A stretch of DNA of 64,000 bases from Streptomyces kanamyceticus (GCF_008704495.1 NZ_CP023699.1:4836001-4900000), one strand, 5' to 3'. Positions 35,300-44,903 are shown, counted from the first letter of the stretch. The notes: generated by a model from the letters alone, not told the origin. Made by a program: numbers and translations.

Positions 35300-35459
35300 C
35301 GAAGAAGGCTCCTTGCATGAATGGCACTTTCAGGGATGTGGGCATGACCCATCGACGCCAAGATACGGCATCGTAGCGATCGCCCCCCACAGGCCACAAT
35401 GCTAGCCAGACAGATAGCCGGACAACGAACTTTGGCCATGAATTCGGGGAGAGCGGCAC

Positions 35460-37619
35460 TCAGTGCCAATTAGGCGTGCCACTTAACCGCGCCGCCGCGA
35501 CCGCCTCCAGCCCCCGCGAGGCCCTCTCCTCCTCGACCCGCGCCCCGATCCGCCGGCTGATCGACAAGCTCTGCTCCATGTGCGCGACGGCCTGCGCCAT
35601 GCGCCCCGTGTCGAGTTCGACGCGCGCCAGGTCGTAGAGGACGTCCACCACCTCTCCCTCGGCGTGGATGTCCCTGAGCACCGCGAGAGCGGCGACGTGT
35701 TGAGGGAGGGCCTGTTCGCCGCGGCCCGCGATCCGATGAGCTCTGCCGATGCCGTTCAGGGCGATGCCTTCCCCCTGTCGGTCACCGACCGCACGCAGCA
35801 CGGGTAAGGCCCTGCCGAAGAGCGCGAGGGCCTCGTCCGGCCTGCCGAGAGTGGTGAGGACATTCGCCAGGTTTATCTGGAGGGTGGCGTGATCGCCTCT
35901 GCTGCCCATGCCCGCCGACAATTCGATGGCTTCTCGGTACGACTTCTCGGCGGCCTCTGGATCACCGTTCTTGCGGAATAACTCCGCCATGTTATTCAGC
36001 GTTCGATATCTCCCTCTATCGTCACCTTCGGCGGTGAATCCGGCGAGGGCGGCAACGAAACATTCGACCGCTTCCACCTTCTCACCCAGGTGGAGATGGG
36101 CTATTCCGAGGAGATTTCGAACCCTGGCCGTTTGGAGGGTCTTTTCCGTTTGCACTAGGTAACTCAGGGAGTGCTGCTGGAGCGAGCGCACCAACGCGTA
36201 GCGGCCCGTCTGCCACAGCGGGATCGACAGCTGGTGGATGGCCTCACTCTCCAGCTCGCCGTCCTGGAGGGTCCGCGCGATGTCCTGGGCCTCACGCGCC
36301 GCCGCGATCCCTTCCTCGTACGCTCCGCTGTGCGTATGGACGGCGGACAGGTCCAGGAGGGCCCGCGCCCGCGCCGCGCCGTCGCCGACGGACCGCCAGT
36401 GCGCGACGGCCCGGCGCAGCAGCGGCTCGGCCGCGACGAGGTGGCCCTCCATGTCGAGGAATCCGGCCAAGACATGGACAGCTTGTGCCAGTTGACTTTC
36501 CGGGCCGTTCTGTCGAATCCAGTCGAGCGTATCCAGGAGATTGGCGCCCTCCGTCATCAGCCAGCGCTCCGCGGCGTGCGCGTCGGTGATCTCCGGGCCC
36601 GTGCGGCGGCCGGTCGCCGCGGGCGTTCCCTCGGCGTCGAGCGGAATGCGCGAGCGGAAGGGATAGGCCATCCTGTCGGCGCGGTCGGCGACTTGGACGT
36701 AGTGATCCATCAATTGCCGTACGGCCTTGCGGACTTCGCCTTCCGGTTCGAGGGCGTCATCGTCGTACAGCGAACGCGCGTACTCCCGCAAAAGATCATG
36801 CATGCTGAATCGATGCGGGGACGGCTCGGAAATCAGGTGCTGGGAGAGGAGTTCTTCCAGAATTCGGTCCGTCTCTTCGACGGGGAGCCCGGCGAGGGCC
36901 GCCACCGCGTGCGGCCCGAACTCCACCCCGAAGTGCAGGCCCATGCGGCGGAAGACCAGCCGCTGGGGTGGTGTGAGGGCGCGGCAGGAGAGGTCGAAGA
37001 CGTGGCGTAACGTCCGCTCTCCGTCGCGCAGTTCGGGCAGGTGCGCGCTGCCCGCGGTCAGCTGGTCGAGCAGGTCCGACGTGCTCCACGAGGGGCGGGA
37101 GAGCAGGCGGCTCGCGGCGATCTCGATGGCGAGGGGCAGATGCCCGCATCTCAGGATGATCTCCTCGACCTCGGCTCGCCGGGTGACGCACCGCCCGTCC
37201 ACACGCCGTTCGAAGAGCAGCACCGCGTCGTCGCGCGGCAGCACGTCGAGGGAGACGGGCCGTACGCCCGGCAGTCCGGGCAGACGGCGACGGCTGGTCA
37301 CCACGACCGCCGTCGGCGAGTCACCTGGCAGCAGCGGCCTGACCTGGCCGGTGTCTGCGGCGTCGTCCAGGATCACCATCATGCGGCGGTCGCGCACCGT
37401 GGTGCGCCAGAGGGAGACCAACTCGTCCAGATCCTGTGGCAGTTCCTTGGGCGGTAAGCCGAGCAGCCGCAGGAGTTCGGCGAGGGCGCGGGTCGCGGGG
37501 AGCGGGTCCCGGTCGGAGGCGTGGCCGCCCAGGTGCAGGAAGAGACGGCCGTCCGGGAAGCGGTCCCTGAGCCGGTGGGCCAGGTGGACCGCCATGGCCG
37601 TCTTGCCCACGCCGCCCAT
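35460..37619 (-). CDS. NB-ARC/TPR half of a frameshifted AfsR-like regulator
   Basis: The frame begins with the Walker A GMGGVGKTAM, and is preceded in frame by PRDIPWVGRHDELRRLTAAL, the normal entry to NB-ARC, but without a start codon or ribosome site. Walker B MMVILDDA, GLPL-type HLPLAIEI and a C-terminal TPR array (720 residues in all) follow. It is the STAND-ATPase half of an AfsR-type activator. A TTA codon at 37457-37455 indicates bldA dependence. The upstream half is in another frame. Confidence 0.8.
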   Translation of the reverse strand: MGGVGKTAMAVHLAHRLRDRFPDGRLFLHLGGHASDRDPLPATRALAELLRLLGLPPKELPQDLDELVSLWRTTVRDRRMMVILDDAADTGQVRPLLPGDSPTAVVVTSRRRLPGLPGVRPVSLDVLPRDDAVLLFERRVDGRCVTRRAEVEEIILRCGHLPLAIEIAASRLLSRPSWSTSDLLDQLTAGSAHLPELRDGERTLRHVFDLSCRALTPPQRLVFRRMGLHFGVEFGPHAVAALAGLPVEETDRILEELLSQHLISEPSPHRFSMHDLLREYARSLYDDDALEPEGEVRKAVRQLMDHYVQVADRADRMAYPFRSRIPLDAEGTPAATGRRTGPEITDAHAAERWLMTEGANLLDTLDWIRQNGPESQLAQAVHVLAGFLDMEGHLVAAEPLLRRAVAHWRSVGDGAARARALLDLSAVHTHSGAYEEGIAAAREAQDIARTLQDGELESEAIHQLSIPLWQTGRYALVRSLQQHSLSYLVQTEKTLQTARVRNLLGIAHLHLGEKVEAVECFVAALAGFTAEGDDRGRYRTLNNMAELFRKNGDPEAAEKSYREAIELSAGMGSRGDHATLQINLANVLTTLGRPDEALALFGRALPVLRAVGDRQGEGIALNGIGRAHRIAGRGEQALPQHVAALAVLRDIHAEGEVVDVLYDLARVELDTGRMAQAVAHMEQSLSISRRIGARVEEERASRGLEAVAAARLSGTPNWH

Positions 37620-37711
37620 GCCGTCGATGGCCTCGACGGTGACGACCGCGGCCGACGTGCCGTTTCCCTCGCAGAGGGCGGCGGTAAGGCGGCGGAGTTC
37701 GTCGTGACGGC

Positions 37712-38638
37712 CTACCCAGGGGATGTCGCGGGGGACGTTGTCGGGGATGCGGTGGGGTGAGGTGGTGGTGGGGGCTGGGGGGCGGGGGTGGATCCGGCGC
37801 GCGGATCGGTGCGGGTGTTGGTGCTGGTACCCGTGCTGATGCCGGTGCCTGTGCCGGTCCCTGATCCCGTGCCTTCCAGGAGTGCCGCCGCCGGTGCCCC
37901 GGAGAGGATTCCCTGCTGGACCCCGCGCAGTCGGCGGCCCGCGTCCAGACCGATGTCGCGGACGACGCGCTGGCGGGTACGCTGCAGCAGTCGCGTCGCC
38001 TCGGCCGTACGGCTGCTGCCGTACAGCGCGATGGCCAGCTGCTCGGTGAGCGCCTCGTCGACGGGGTGCTCGTCGGCGAGCGGCAGCAGCACGGGTACGG
38101 CGTCGGCGAACCTGCCCGCCCGCATGAGGATGTCGGCGCGCAGCATGGCGGCGGCGAGGCCGCTCTCGGCGACGGTGGCGCGCAGCCGGGCGGCCCAGGA
38201 TCCGGTGATCCCGGCCAGGGGTTCGCCGCGCCAGAGGCCCGCCGCGTGGTCGAGCAGGCGCAGGGCAGCGGCGTCGTCCCTGCTGTCCTTCAGGGAGCGG
38301 GCCTGGTCGACGCAGCTCGTGTAGCGGCGCAGGTCGACGCGGTCCGGGTCGACCCGCATCACGTACGCGTTGGTGCTGCTCACGACGGCGGGCGCCGAAC
38401 CGCCCGCGACCCGTAGGGCCTTGCGGATGCGGGAGACGTGGGCGTGCAGGGCCTCGCGGGCCTTGAACGGGGGGTCCTCGTCCCAGATCCGGTGGATCAG
38501 GGTCTCCATGCCGACGGTGCGGCTCGCGTCCCAGGCGAGTGCGGCGAAGGCGAGGCGGGTCTTGGTGGAACCGATGTCACCGCACCGGCCCGCGGCCGCC
38601 ACCTCGACCGGGCCCGAAAGTCGGATCTCGAATTCCAC
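37712..38638 (-). CDS. SARP (OmpR-like HTH plus BTAD) half of a frameshifted AfsR-like regulator
   Basis: GTG 38638 with GGGAGG six bases upstream. The 308-residue protein has an N-terminal winged helix (1-90) and BTAD domain (100-245) typical of SARP antibiotic regulators, then a Thr/Gly/Pro linker ending in a stop at 37712. The following NB-ARC frame overlaps the end, so a one-base shift in a C-rich tract separates the halves. Intact AfsR-like proteins are about 1000 residues. Divergent from the STAND gene at 38871. Confidence 0.85.
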   Translation of the reverse strand: MEFEIRLSGPVEVAAAGRCGDIGSTKTRLAFAALAWDASRTVGMETLIHRIWDEDPPFKAREALHAHVSRIRKALRVAGGSAPAVVSSTNAYVMRVDPDRVDLRRYTSCVDQARSLKDSRDDAAALRLLDHAAGLWRGEPLAGITGSWAARLRATVAESGLAAAMLRADILMRAGRFADAVPVLLPLADEHPVDEALTEQLAIALYGSSRTAEATRLLQRTRQRVVRDIGLDAGRRLRGVQQGILSGAPAAALLEGTGSGTGTGTGISTGTSTNTRTDPRAGSTPAPQPPPPPHPTASPTTSPATSPG

Positions 38639-38870
38639 CAGCGTCCTCCCGCCGGGGTCCGGCCCTCTCCTGGCCGGGGGTCCGAGAGTGACATGAACCT
38701 GCCGTGCAGACCATATGCGTATCGCTTAAGTCTGAAACTGAACGGCGCTCCAATCATTCTGTTCATTTCCCGGAAGGAGTGGGGAGTGACTCCCCAGCGC
38801 ACTGAAGAAGCGGCATTCCTCGTGCATATGCTGCCGACATGATCGGATAGTCGAGAAGGGGGCCACATTC

Positions 38871-40376
38871 GTGCCAGTCCCACAATCCGGCAGAGTGGAA
38901 GCGCTGTTGTCGGCCATGGTCGCGTGCGGATCCGATCGGGAATCCCTCGCCTGGCGCGCGTTGGCCCAAGTGGTACGGGAGGCGGGGGCCGGGGAGTTGT
39001 GGCCGCCGCAGGGGGCCGGGGCGGGCTCGGGGCTTGCGGAGTTACGGGAACTCGCCGTACTTCTCGATGAGTTGGCGGAGCGCGAGCCCCGCATTCGTGA
39101 CGCGCTCGCGGACTGGCTTCGGCACGACGCGCCCTCCCACTCGCCCCCGTCCGCCTCCGTTAGTTCCAACGTCATCGGGGGATCCGCCGTACTCCACGGT
39201 CCCAACGTGCAGGCCCACCTCATCCACGGCGGCGTCCACATCCACCAGCAGGCCGCGCCACCGGTGCAGCACCCACTACCCGTGCCGCGCCAACTCCCGC
39301 CCGTACGGGAACAGTTCGTGGACCGGGAGGGTGACATCCGCGTCCTGGACGGCATGCGCGATCGGCGGCCCGCGCACGCGGCTCCGCTCCTCGTCGTCAG
39401 CGGGTTCGCCGGAGTCGGGAAGACCAGCCTCGTCTCGCGCTGGCTGCACCGGAACGCGAGCAGTTACCCGGACGGGCACCTCTACGCCGACCTCGGCGGT
39501 TCCTCGGGTGCGGATTCCTCGGGTGCGGAGGAGAGCGGTCCGCTCGCTCCCGCCACCGTCCTGGAGGGGTTCCTGTTCGCGCTCGGGGCGCCGTCGGTCC
39601 CTTCGAGCGTCGCGGGGCGCGTCTCCCTGTGGCGCACGCTGACGTCGGGCCTGCGCCTCGCGGTGCTCCTGGACAACGCGTTCACGGCCGCGCAAGTACG
39701 TCCGCTGCGGCTCGGCACGCCGACCGGACTCACCGTGGTGACCAGCAGGAGCGACCTCACGGGGCTGCGGGTCGACGGGGCTTCCGTGCACCGGCTCGGC
39801 GCGCTGCCCGCCGAATCGGCGGTCGAGCTGCTCGCGATCGGCGCAGGCGGTGGGCGCGTCGCGCGGGATCCGGCCGCCGCCCGTGAAGTGGTCACGCTGT
39901 GCGGCAGGTTGCCCCTGGCGGTGTGCCTGGCATCCGCCCAACTCGCCGCCCGCCCGCACCGTTCCGTGTCCGCACTCGCGGAAAGCCTGGCCCAGGGGCA
40001 GGGGTCCCTGGACACGCTGCGCGTCGACGGGGAGGCCGTGATGCGTACGGCGCTCGACATGTCCTACGGCCTGCTGCCGCCGGAGGCGGCGGCGCTCTAC
40101 AGGCGGATGGGGCTGCTGCCCACAGACCGCTACGACACGTACTTACTGGCGGCGGTCGCCTGCGCGGCGGGCGGGAGCGGGCCCGGTGCGGGTGCGGACG
40201 GGGCTGCGCCCGGCGCCGGTGGGACAGAGGCGACCGCGCCCGAAGCCGGTACGACCGACGGGACCCCACGTGATGCCGTGGCGGCAGACGGGACCGCCGA
40301 CGCCAGCGCGGCGGGCGGGGGCGGGTGGGGACGGGGCTGCGCCCCGCGCCGGTGGGACAGGGGCGGCCGCACCTGA
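38871..40376 (+). CDS. STAND (NB-ARC) NTPase, N-terminal half, frame broken in a minisatellite
   Basis: GTG 38871 with AAGGGGG upstream. The N-terminus is an effector-associated helical domain (1-90); NVIGGSAVLHGPNVQAHLIHGG is a beta-rich linker; NB-ARC has GFAGVGKTSLVSRW (Walker A), LAVLLDNA (Walker B) and LCGRLPLAV. The frame enters a 144-bp tandem repeat at 40158 and is lost in repeat unit 2, stopping at 40376. A TTA codon at 40143 lies just before the array. The C-terminal half continues in another frame. Confidence 0.8.
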   Translation: MPVPQSGRVEALLSAMVACGSDRESLAWRALAQVVREAGAGELWPPQGAGAGSGLAELRELAVLLDELAEREPRIRDALADWLRHDAPSHSPPSASVSSNVIGGSAVLHGPNVQAHLIHGGVHIHQQAAPPVQHPLPVPRQLPPVREQFVDREGDIRVLDGMRDRRPAHAAPLLVVSGFAGVGKTSLVSRWLHRNASSYPDGHLYADLGGSSGADSSGAEESGPLAPATVLEGFLFALGAPSVPSSVAGRVSLWRTLTSGLRLAVLLDNAFTAAQVRPLRLGTPTGLTVVTSRSDLTGLRVDGASVHRLGALPAESAVELLAIGAGGGRVARDPAAAREVVTLCGRLPLAVCLASAQLAARPHRSVSALAESLAQGQGSLDTLRVDGEAVMRTALDMSYGLLPPEAAALYRRMGLLPTDRYDTYLLAAVACAAGGSGPGAGADGAAPGAGGTEATAPEAGTTDGTPRDAVAADGTADASAAGGGGWGRGCAPRRWDRGGRT

Positions 40377-40960
40377 AGCCGGTGCGGCCGACGGGACCCC
40401 ACGTGATGCCATGGCGGCAGACGGGACCGCCGACGCCTGCGCGGCGGGCGGGAGCGGGCCCGGTGCGGGCGCGGACGGGGCTGCGCCCCACGCCGGTGGG
40501 ACAGGGGCGGCCGCACCTGAAGCCGGTGCGGCAGACAGGACCCCACGCGATGCCATGGCGGCAGACGGAACCGCCGACGCCTGCGCGGCGGGCGGGAACA
40601 GGCCCGGTGCGGGTACGGACGGGGCTGCGCCCCACGCCGGTGGGACAGGGACGACCGCGCCCGAAGCCGGTGCGGCCGACGGGACCCCACGCGATGCCGT
40701 GGCGGCAGACGGGACCGCCGACGCCTGCGCGGCGGGCGGGAACAGGCCCGGTGCGGGTACGGACAGGGCTGCGCCCCACGCCGGTGGGACAGGGACGACC
40801 GCGCCCGAAGCCGGTGCGGCCGACGGGACCCCACGCGATGCCGTGGCGGCAGACGGGACCGCCGACGCCTGCGCGGCGGGCGGGAACAGGCCGGGGCCGA
40901 GGGCGGGTGCGGGTGCGGCAGACTCGACCGGTGACGCCGGTGCGGCCGACGGGACCCCAC
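40158..40960 (+). repeat. 144-bp minisatellite (five units plus a partial) inside the STAND gene
   Basis: Unit starts (GCCTGCGCGGCGGGCGGG or a variant) at 40158, 40302, 40435, 40579, 40723 and 40867. Spacings are 144, 133, 144, 144 and 144; the second unit lacks 11 bp. Each unit encodes 48 Ala/Gly/Pro/Thr-rich residues (APEAGAADGTPRDAVAADG). Confidence 0.92.
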
Positions 40961-42150
40961 CCGCCGATACACCAGACACGACACCGCCCAACGCCAGTGC
41001 GGAGGGCGCGACCCCGCCCGCCCCCGCCTCAGTAGACCTCCCCATCAGCATCCTCATGGAGGCCCACCTCCTCGAAGAGACCGGCCCCGGGGCCTACCGC
41101 TTTCACGATCTCGTGCGGCCGCACGCCCGGCGCGTCGGTGAGGCTGAGGAGAGCGGCGCGCAGCGCGCGTACACGCTGCGGCGGTACGTCGACTGGTGTC
41201 TGGTCACCGCCGCCGCGGCCGAGCGCATCCTCACGCCGAGTCACCCGTTGCCGGGGCACGAGCCGACCGGCACGGGCGTCGCGCCGACCCCGCTCGACGG
41301 GCCCGACGAGGCGCTCGCCTGGCTCGACGCCCACCGCGAAGGGCTGATGGGCGCCGTGCGCCACTGCTCCCGTGCGGGGCTGCACACCTCCTGTTGGCGT
41401 CTGGTGGATCTCGCCTGGCCGCTCTTCCTGCGGCTCAGACCCACCGACATGTGGATCGAGGCGCACCGCATCGGCCTCGAATCGGCACGCGCGAGCGGCT
41501 CCCGGCAGGGCGAGGGGCGCATGCTGACCTCCGGCGCGATCGGGCTGCGCTACGCCGGGCAGTACGAAGAGGCGGCCCACTGGTACCGGCAGGCACTGGA
41601 GAACGCCACGGCGGACGGCGACGTACGCCAGCAGGCCCAGGCCATCAACGGGCTCGGCCACCTCAGTCTGCTCACCCGACGCCTCGACGAGGCCCGCGCC
41701 CACTTCGAACACGCCCTGCGGTTAAGGGAGTCCATCGGCTATGCGCGCGGCGCCGCACTCACCCGTACCCGGCTCGGCGAAACCGCCCTCGCGGGCGGGC
41801 TCCTGGCCTCGGCGGCCGCTCATCTGCGCCGCGCGCACGAGGAGTTGACCGCGCTCGGCGAGGGATACGAGGCCGCCCGCGCGCTCGCCCTCCTCGGCCA
41901 CGTGCTGGCCGAGGAGGGCGATCACGAGGGCGGCACCCGGCGGCTCGGCGAGGCCCTGTCCAGCTTCCGCGCGGGCGGCGCGCGCTCGGAGCACTGGGAG
42001 GGCCGCTGCCTGGAGTGGCTCGGCCAGGCGGCGGAGGCCCAGGGCGACACGGCCGGGGCCCGCCGCCGCTACGAGTCCGCGCGGGACTTCTTCAGCCGCC
42101 TCAACCCGAGCGACGCGGAACGGCTCGACGAACGGCTGCGCCACCTGTGA
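40321..42150 (+). CDS. STAND (NB-ARC) NTPase, C-terminal half, after the frameshift
   Basis: Frame resumes at about 40321, downstream of the 11-bp deletion, without a start codon of its own. After the repeat it encodes ISILMEAHLLEETGPGAYRFHDLVRPHA (winged-helix end of NB-ARC) and then tetratricopeptide repeats to about residue 640 (HWYRQALENATADGDVRQQAQ and similar). With 11 bases restored, 38871-42150 would be one 1096-residue protein. A second TTA codon is at 41722. Confidence 0.8.
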   Translation, partial: AGGDGAAPRAGGTGAAAPEAGAADGTPRDAMAADGTADACAAGGSGPGAGADGAAPHAGGTGAAAPEAGAADRTPRDAMAADGTADACAAGGNRPGAGTDGAAPHAGGTGTTAPEAGAADGTPRDAVAADGTADACAAGGNRPGAGTDRAAPHAGGTGTTAPEAGAADGTPRDAVAADGTADACAAGGNRPGPRAGAGAADSTGDAGAADGTPPADTPDTTPPNASAEGATPPAPASVDLPISILMEAHLLEETGPGAYRFHDLVRPHARRVGEAEESGAQRAYTLRRYVDWCLVTAAAAERILTPSHPLPGHEPTGTGVAPTPLDGPDEALAWLDAHREGLMGAVRHCSRAGLHTSCWRLVDLAWPLFLRLRPTDMWIEAHRIGLESARASGSRQGEGRMLTSGAIGLRYAGQYEEAAHWYRQALENATADGDVRQQAQAINGLGHLSLLTRRLDEARAHFEHALRLRESIGYARGAALTRTRLGETALAGGLLASAAAHLRRAHEELTALGEGYEAARALALLGHVLAEEGDHEGGTRRLGEALSSFRAGGARSEHWEGRCLEWLGQAAEAQGDTAGARRRYESARDFFSRLNPSDAERLDERLRHL

Positions 42151-42679
42151 GCCGCAGCGCCCCCGGCGCCCCTCCCCAGACCAGCCACGCGTGCGCGAGC
42201 GAGGCGACCGCGTGGGGCGGCAGGGTCGTCGGTGCGGGCGCGGGTGCGGACAGCAGGGCGAGCGTGCCGTCCCGTGCGGCAACCGCGTAGCCCGTACCGC
42301 CGTCGACCCCACCGACGGGGACCACCGCGACGAGACAGCCCGGGTGGCACGCCAGCAACCGGGCCGCCCCGCGCCGCGCCGCCGTACGCCGTAGCCGTTC
42401 CCGTGTCACCAGGACATCGGCGTACGCCGCGACGCGCGCCCCGTCCCGGGTGTCCGGGTCCGCCCACAGGTGGACGTCGTCACGGGCGCCCTTCGGCGGG
42501 TGACCGTCGAAACCGGGCGGTCGCGCAGCCAGGCGTACGACCAGCAACCCGTCCCCGGCCGCCGAGCACCAGCTCACCGAGGCGAGGAGGGCAGCCCCAC
42601 CCGCGCGGCCGGGCGGCGGCGCCCCGAACCGCACCGTGCCCCACGCCGCATCCGGCGCGGCCCCGCGCCCCCCGTTCAC
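42101..42679 (-). CDS. Hypothetical protein coupled to the GT-B-like gene
   Basis: The 192-residue protein is Ala/Gly-rich with strands such as GDGLLVVRLAARP and GCLVAVVPVGGV. No motif is recognised. GTG 42679 overlaps the stop of the upstream gene (GTGA), indicating coupled translation. Its last 50 bp lie antisense to the 3' end of the STAND gene. Confidence 0.68.
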   Translation of the reverse strand: MNGGRGAAPDAAWGTVRFGAPPPGRAGGAALLASVSWCSAAGDGLLVVRLAARPPGFDGHPPKGARDDVHLWADPDTRDGARVAAYADVLVTRERLRRTAARRGAARLLACHPGCLVAVVPVGGVDGGTGYAVAARDGTLALLSAPAPAPTTLPPHAVASLAHAWLVWGGAPGALRLTGGAAVRRAVPRRSG

Positions 42680-43908
42680 CGCAACGCCCCCGTCTCCCAC
42701 CGCTCCAGCGGCCCGGGCAGCGGCAACGGCGGTACGACGGGTGGGCTCGCCGGTTCGCCGAGGCCGAGGAGCCGGTAGAGGACGGACCGCATCCGCCGGT
42801 GGAAATCGCCCGGGGCCGAGGAGAGCAGAGCCGCCACCTCGTCGTACTGGCCTGGCCTGAACTGCCGTACCGCGTAGTCCAGTTGCTCGGCCAGCGGGTG
42901 CGCGGGCACGAGCGCGGGGGCCGTGGCGGCGAGGCGTGCCGCCGGGGAGTACGCCGAGATCTCCCTGCGCGGTCCCGGGGTGAGCAGCAGCGCGGCATCG
43001 GTGAGGGTGCCGTACGCCGTGAGCGAGCCGTGGTCGCCGATGAGCACGTCGGAGGCGATGAGGACCGCCTGCCAGTCGGCCTCCGGCGGGACGAGCGCGA
43101 TGCCGTGGTCCCGGCAGCCCGCGAGCCAGCCGCGCACCTGCCAGGCACCGTGCCCGGCGAAGACGTTCGGGTGGACGAGGAGCGCCACCCGGTCGGCGGC
43201 GCCCGGGAGTTGGTGCAGCAGGTGCGGCAGCAGGGCGTCGATCCTGCCGAACGTGGAGGTCGGCCCCCAGGTGGAGGCGACGGTCACCAGGCGCTCCCCC
43301 GGCGCGACGCCCAGCGCCCCGCGGTACTGCTCGCGCCGGGACATCCCCGCCGTGATCCGGTCGACGCAGGGGTCGCCCACCACATGGGCCACGGGCAGCG
43401 CCTCGGGGCAGGAGCGGGCGAGTTCCGCCACGTCGCGTTCGTGCGCGTAGGTGATCGCGGCGGGGCCCACCCGGCCTTCGTGCAGCAGGTGTTGAGGGCT
43501 CAGCATCCCGGGCGACCTGGCCTCGCCGGGTGCCAGCAGGCTGGTGTCGCTGAGCAGCTTGATGTGGCCCGCGCCGTGCGAGACGCGCACGACGGGTGCG
43601 CGCAGTTCGTACACGCCCCGGGATCCGGCGGCGAGCACCAGGTCGAACTCGGTGCGCAGCGCGTCCTCCCAGGCCAGGGCAGCGATGCCGAGATCCTGGA
43701 GGTACTGCGCGACCCCGGTCCCGAAGACGTGCGGTGCGGTGGTGAAGACGACCTGGACGCGGAGGTCGGCGGCCAGGAGGCCGAAGACCTCGCGCAGGCG
43801 CTGGGCGAACGTGACGGTGTGCACGACCACCAGGACCCGCTTGCAGTCCTGTACGGTCAGCCACCTGCCCTGCTCGATCAGCGCTGTTCTCGTGGTGATG
43901 ACAGACAC
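42676..43908 (-). CDS. GT-B-fold protein, CDP-glycerol glycerophosphotransferase-like
   Basis: The 410-residue protein has VVHTVTFAQRLREVFGLLAADLRVQVVFT at the N-terminus and, in the C-terminal half, LLVHPNVFAGHGAW and DVLIGDHGSLTAYG, which fit the nucleotide-donor side of teichoic-acid-type glycerophosphotransferases. Homologues are sometimes misnamed translation initiation factor 2. GTG 43908 preceded by GGGGG. Perhaps involved in envelope polymer synthesis; donor unknown. Confidence 0.7.
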   Translation of the reverse strand: MSVITTRTALIEQGRWLTVQDCKRVLVVVHTVTFAQRLREVFGLLAADLRVQVVFTTAPHVFGTGVAQYLQDLGIAALAWEDALRTEFDLVLAAGSRGVYELRAPVVRVSHGAGHIKLLSDTSLLAPGEARSPGMLSPQHLLHEGRVGPAAITYAHERDVAELARSCPEALPVAHVVGDPCVDRITAGMSRREQYRGALGVAPGERLVTVASTWGPTSTFGRIDALLPHLLHQLPGAADRVALLVHPNVFAGHGAWQVRGWLAGCRDHGIALVPPEADWQAVLIASDVLIGDHGSLTAYGTLTDAALLLTPGPRREISAYSPAARLAATAPALVPAHPLAEQLDYAVRQFRPGQYDEVAALLSSAPGDFHRRMRSVLYRLLGLGEPASPPVVPPLPLPGPLERWETGALR

Positions 43909-44018
43909 GGCGTTCCCCCATCCTCTGTCGGCTGCGTGCGGCAGTCGGCAGAGTGGTTCCCGCCCCGAACGGCACTTTCCTTGCAGGTGCCTTGCAGCTT
44001 CCTTGTCAGAACAGGACT

Positions 44019-44903
44019 TCAGGGCGCGGCCCGGACCATTCCCGCGATCCTCGCCAGGCCCCGCGCCGCCTCCGACCCCTCCTCCGCCCCGAACACGTGC
44101 ACGACGAGCCCCGTCTCGCCCGGCGCCGCCGGTACGTGCAGGGTTTCGAAGTCCAGCGTGAGGATCCCGGCCGCCGCGTGCCACAGGCGCTTGCGGCCCG
44201 CCGCGCACATCACCACCTCGCCGCTGTCCCAGATCGTACGGAACTCGGCACTCAGCGCGGTGAGTTCGGCGATGAGCTCCATGAGCGGGGTGTCGCCGGG
44301 GTAGCGGCCCGCGGCGACGCGCAGCTGGCCCACCGCTTCCGCCGCGCGGTCCCGCCAGTCGGGGTGGACGTCCTTGGCCGCGGGGTCGAGGAAGAGGAAA
44401 CGGGCGTTGTTGCGGTCGCGGCGTGCCGGTTCCGCGAGGCCGCCGAGGAGTTCGGCGCCGAGGCCGTTCCAGGCGACCACGTCGAGGCGGTGGTCCGTGG
44501 CGAAGGCCGGGAAGCCTTCGGCGACGCCGTCCAGGATCCGCCGCAGCAGGGGGCTGACCCGAGCCGTCGGCACGGGGCCCTGCTCCGCCGAGGTCAGGGT
44601 GGCGAGGTGGCGGCGTTCCGCCGTGTCCAGGCCGAGGGCGCGGGCCAGGGCGTCGAGCACGTCGGGGGACGGCTGGGTGGCGCGGCCCTGTTCCAGGCGT
44701 ACGTAGTAGTCGACGCTGATCCCGGCGAGCTGGGCCAGTTCCTCGCGGCGCAGGCCGCGTACCCTGCGGCGCGGACCGCCCGGCAGCCCGACGCTCTCCG
44801 GCGCGACGCGGCCGCGCCGGGCGCGCAGGAAGTCACCGATGTCGTTGCCGCGCTGTGCGCTCTGCCCGCCCTGCGTGTGCCCCGCCCCGTTCATACGGCT
44901 CAT
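44019..44903 (-). CDS. HTH regulator of the MmyB/MLTR type
   Basis: The 294-residue protein has an XRE-type helix-turn-helix (about 15-75, RREELAQLAGISVDYYVRLEQGR) and an MmyB-like ligand domain (100-290, with DHRLDVVAWN and FLDPAAKDVHPDW). Family members bind fatty-acyl-like ligands. ATG 44903 has no ribosome site but a CATACT element just upstream, suggesting a leaderless message (44894 alternative). Divergent from the quinone reductase it likely controls. Confidence 0.9.
   Translation of the reverse strand: MSRMNGAGHTQGGQSAQRGNDIGDFLRARRGRVAPESVGLPGGPRRRVRGLRREELAQLAGISVDYYVRLEQGRATQPSPDVLDALARALGLDTAERRHLATLTSAEQGPVPTARVSPLLRRILDGVAEGFPAFATDHRLDVVAWNGLGAELLGGLAEPARRDRNNARFLFLDPAAKDVHPDWRDRAAEAVGQLRVAAGRYPGDTPLMELIAELTALSAEFRTIWDSGEVVMCAAGRKRLWHAAAGILTLDFETLHVPAAPGETGLVVHVFGAEEGSEAARGLARIAGMVRAAP

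Noticed and set aside
40186..40320. True start of a separate downstream protein at 40186
   Set aside because: In unit 1 that frame is a shadow of the NB-ARC frame; the frame only becomes meaningful after the 11-bp deletion in unit 2.
40158..40960. CRISPR array
   Set aside because: The units are directly adjacent 144-bp copies without short-repeat/unique-spacer structure, and they are coding.
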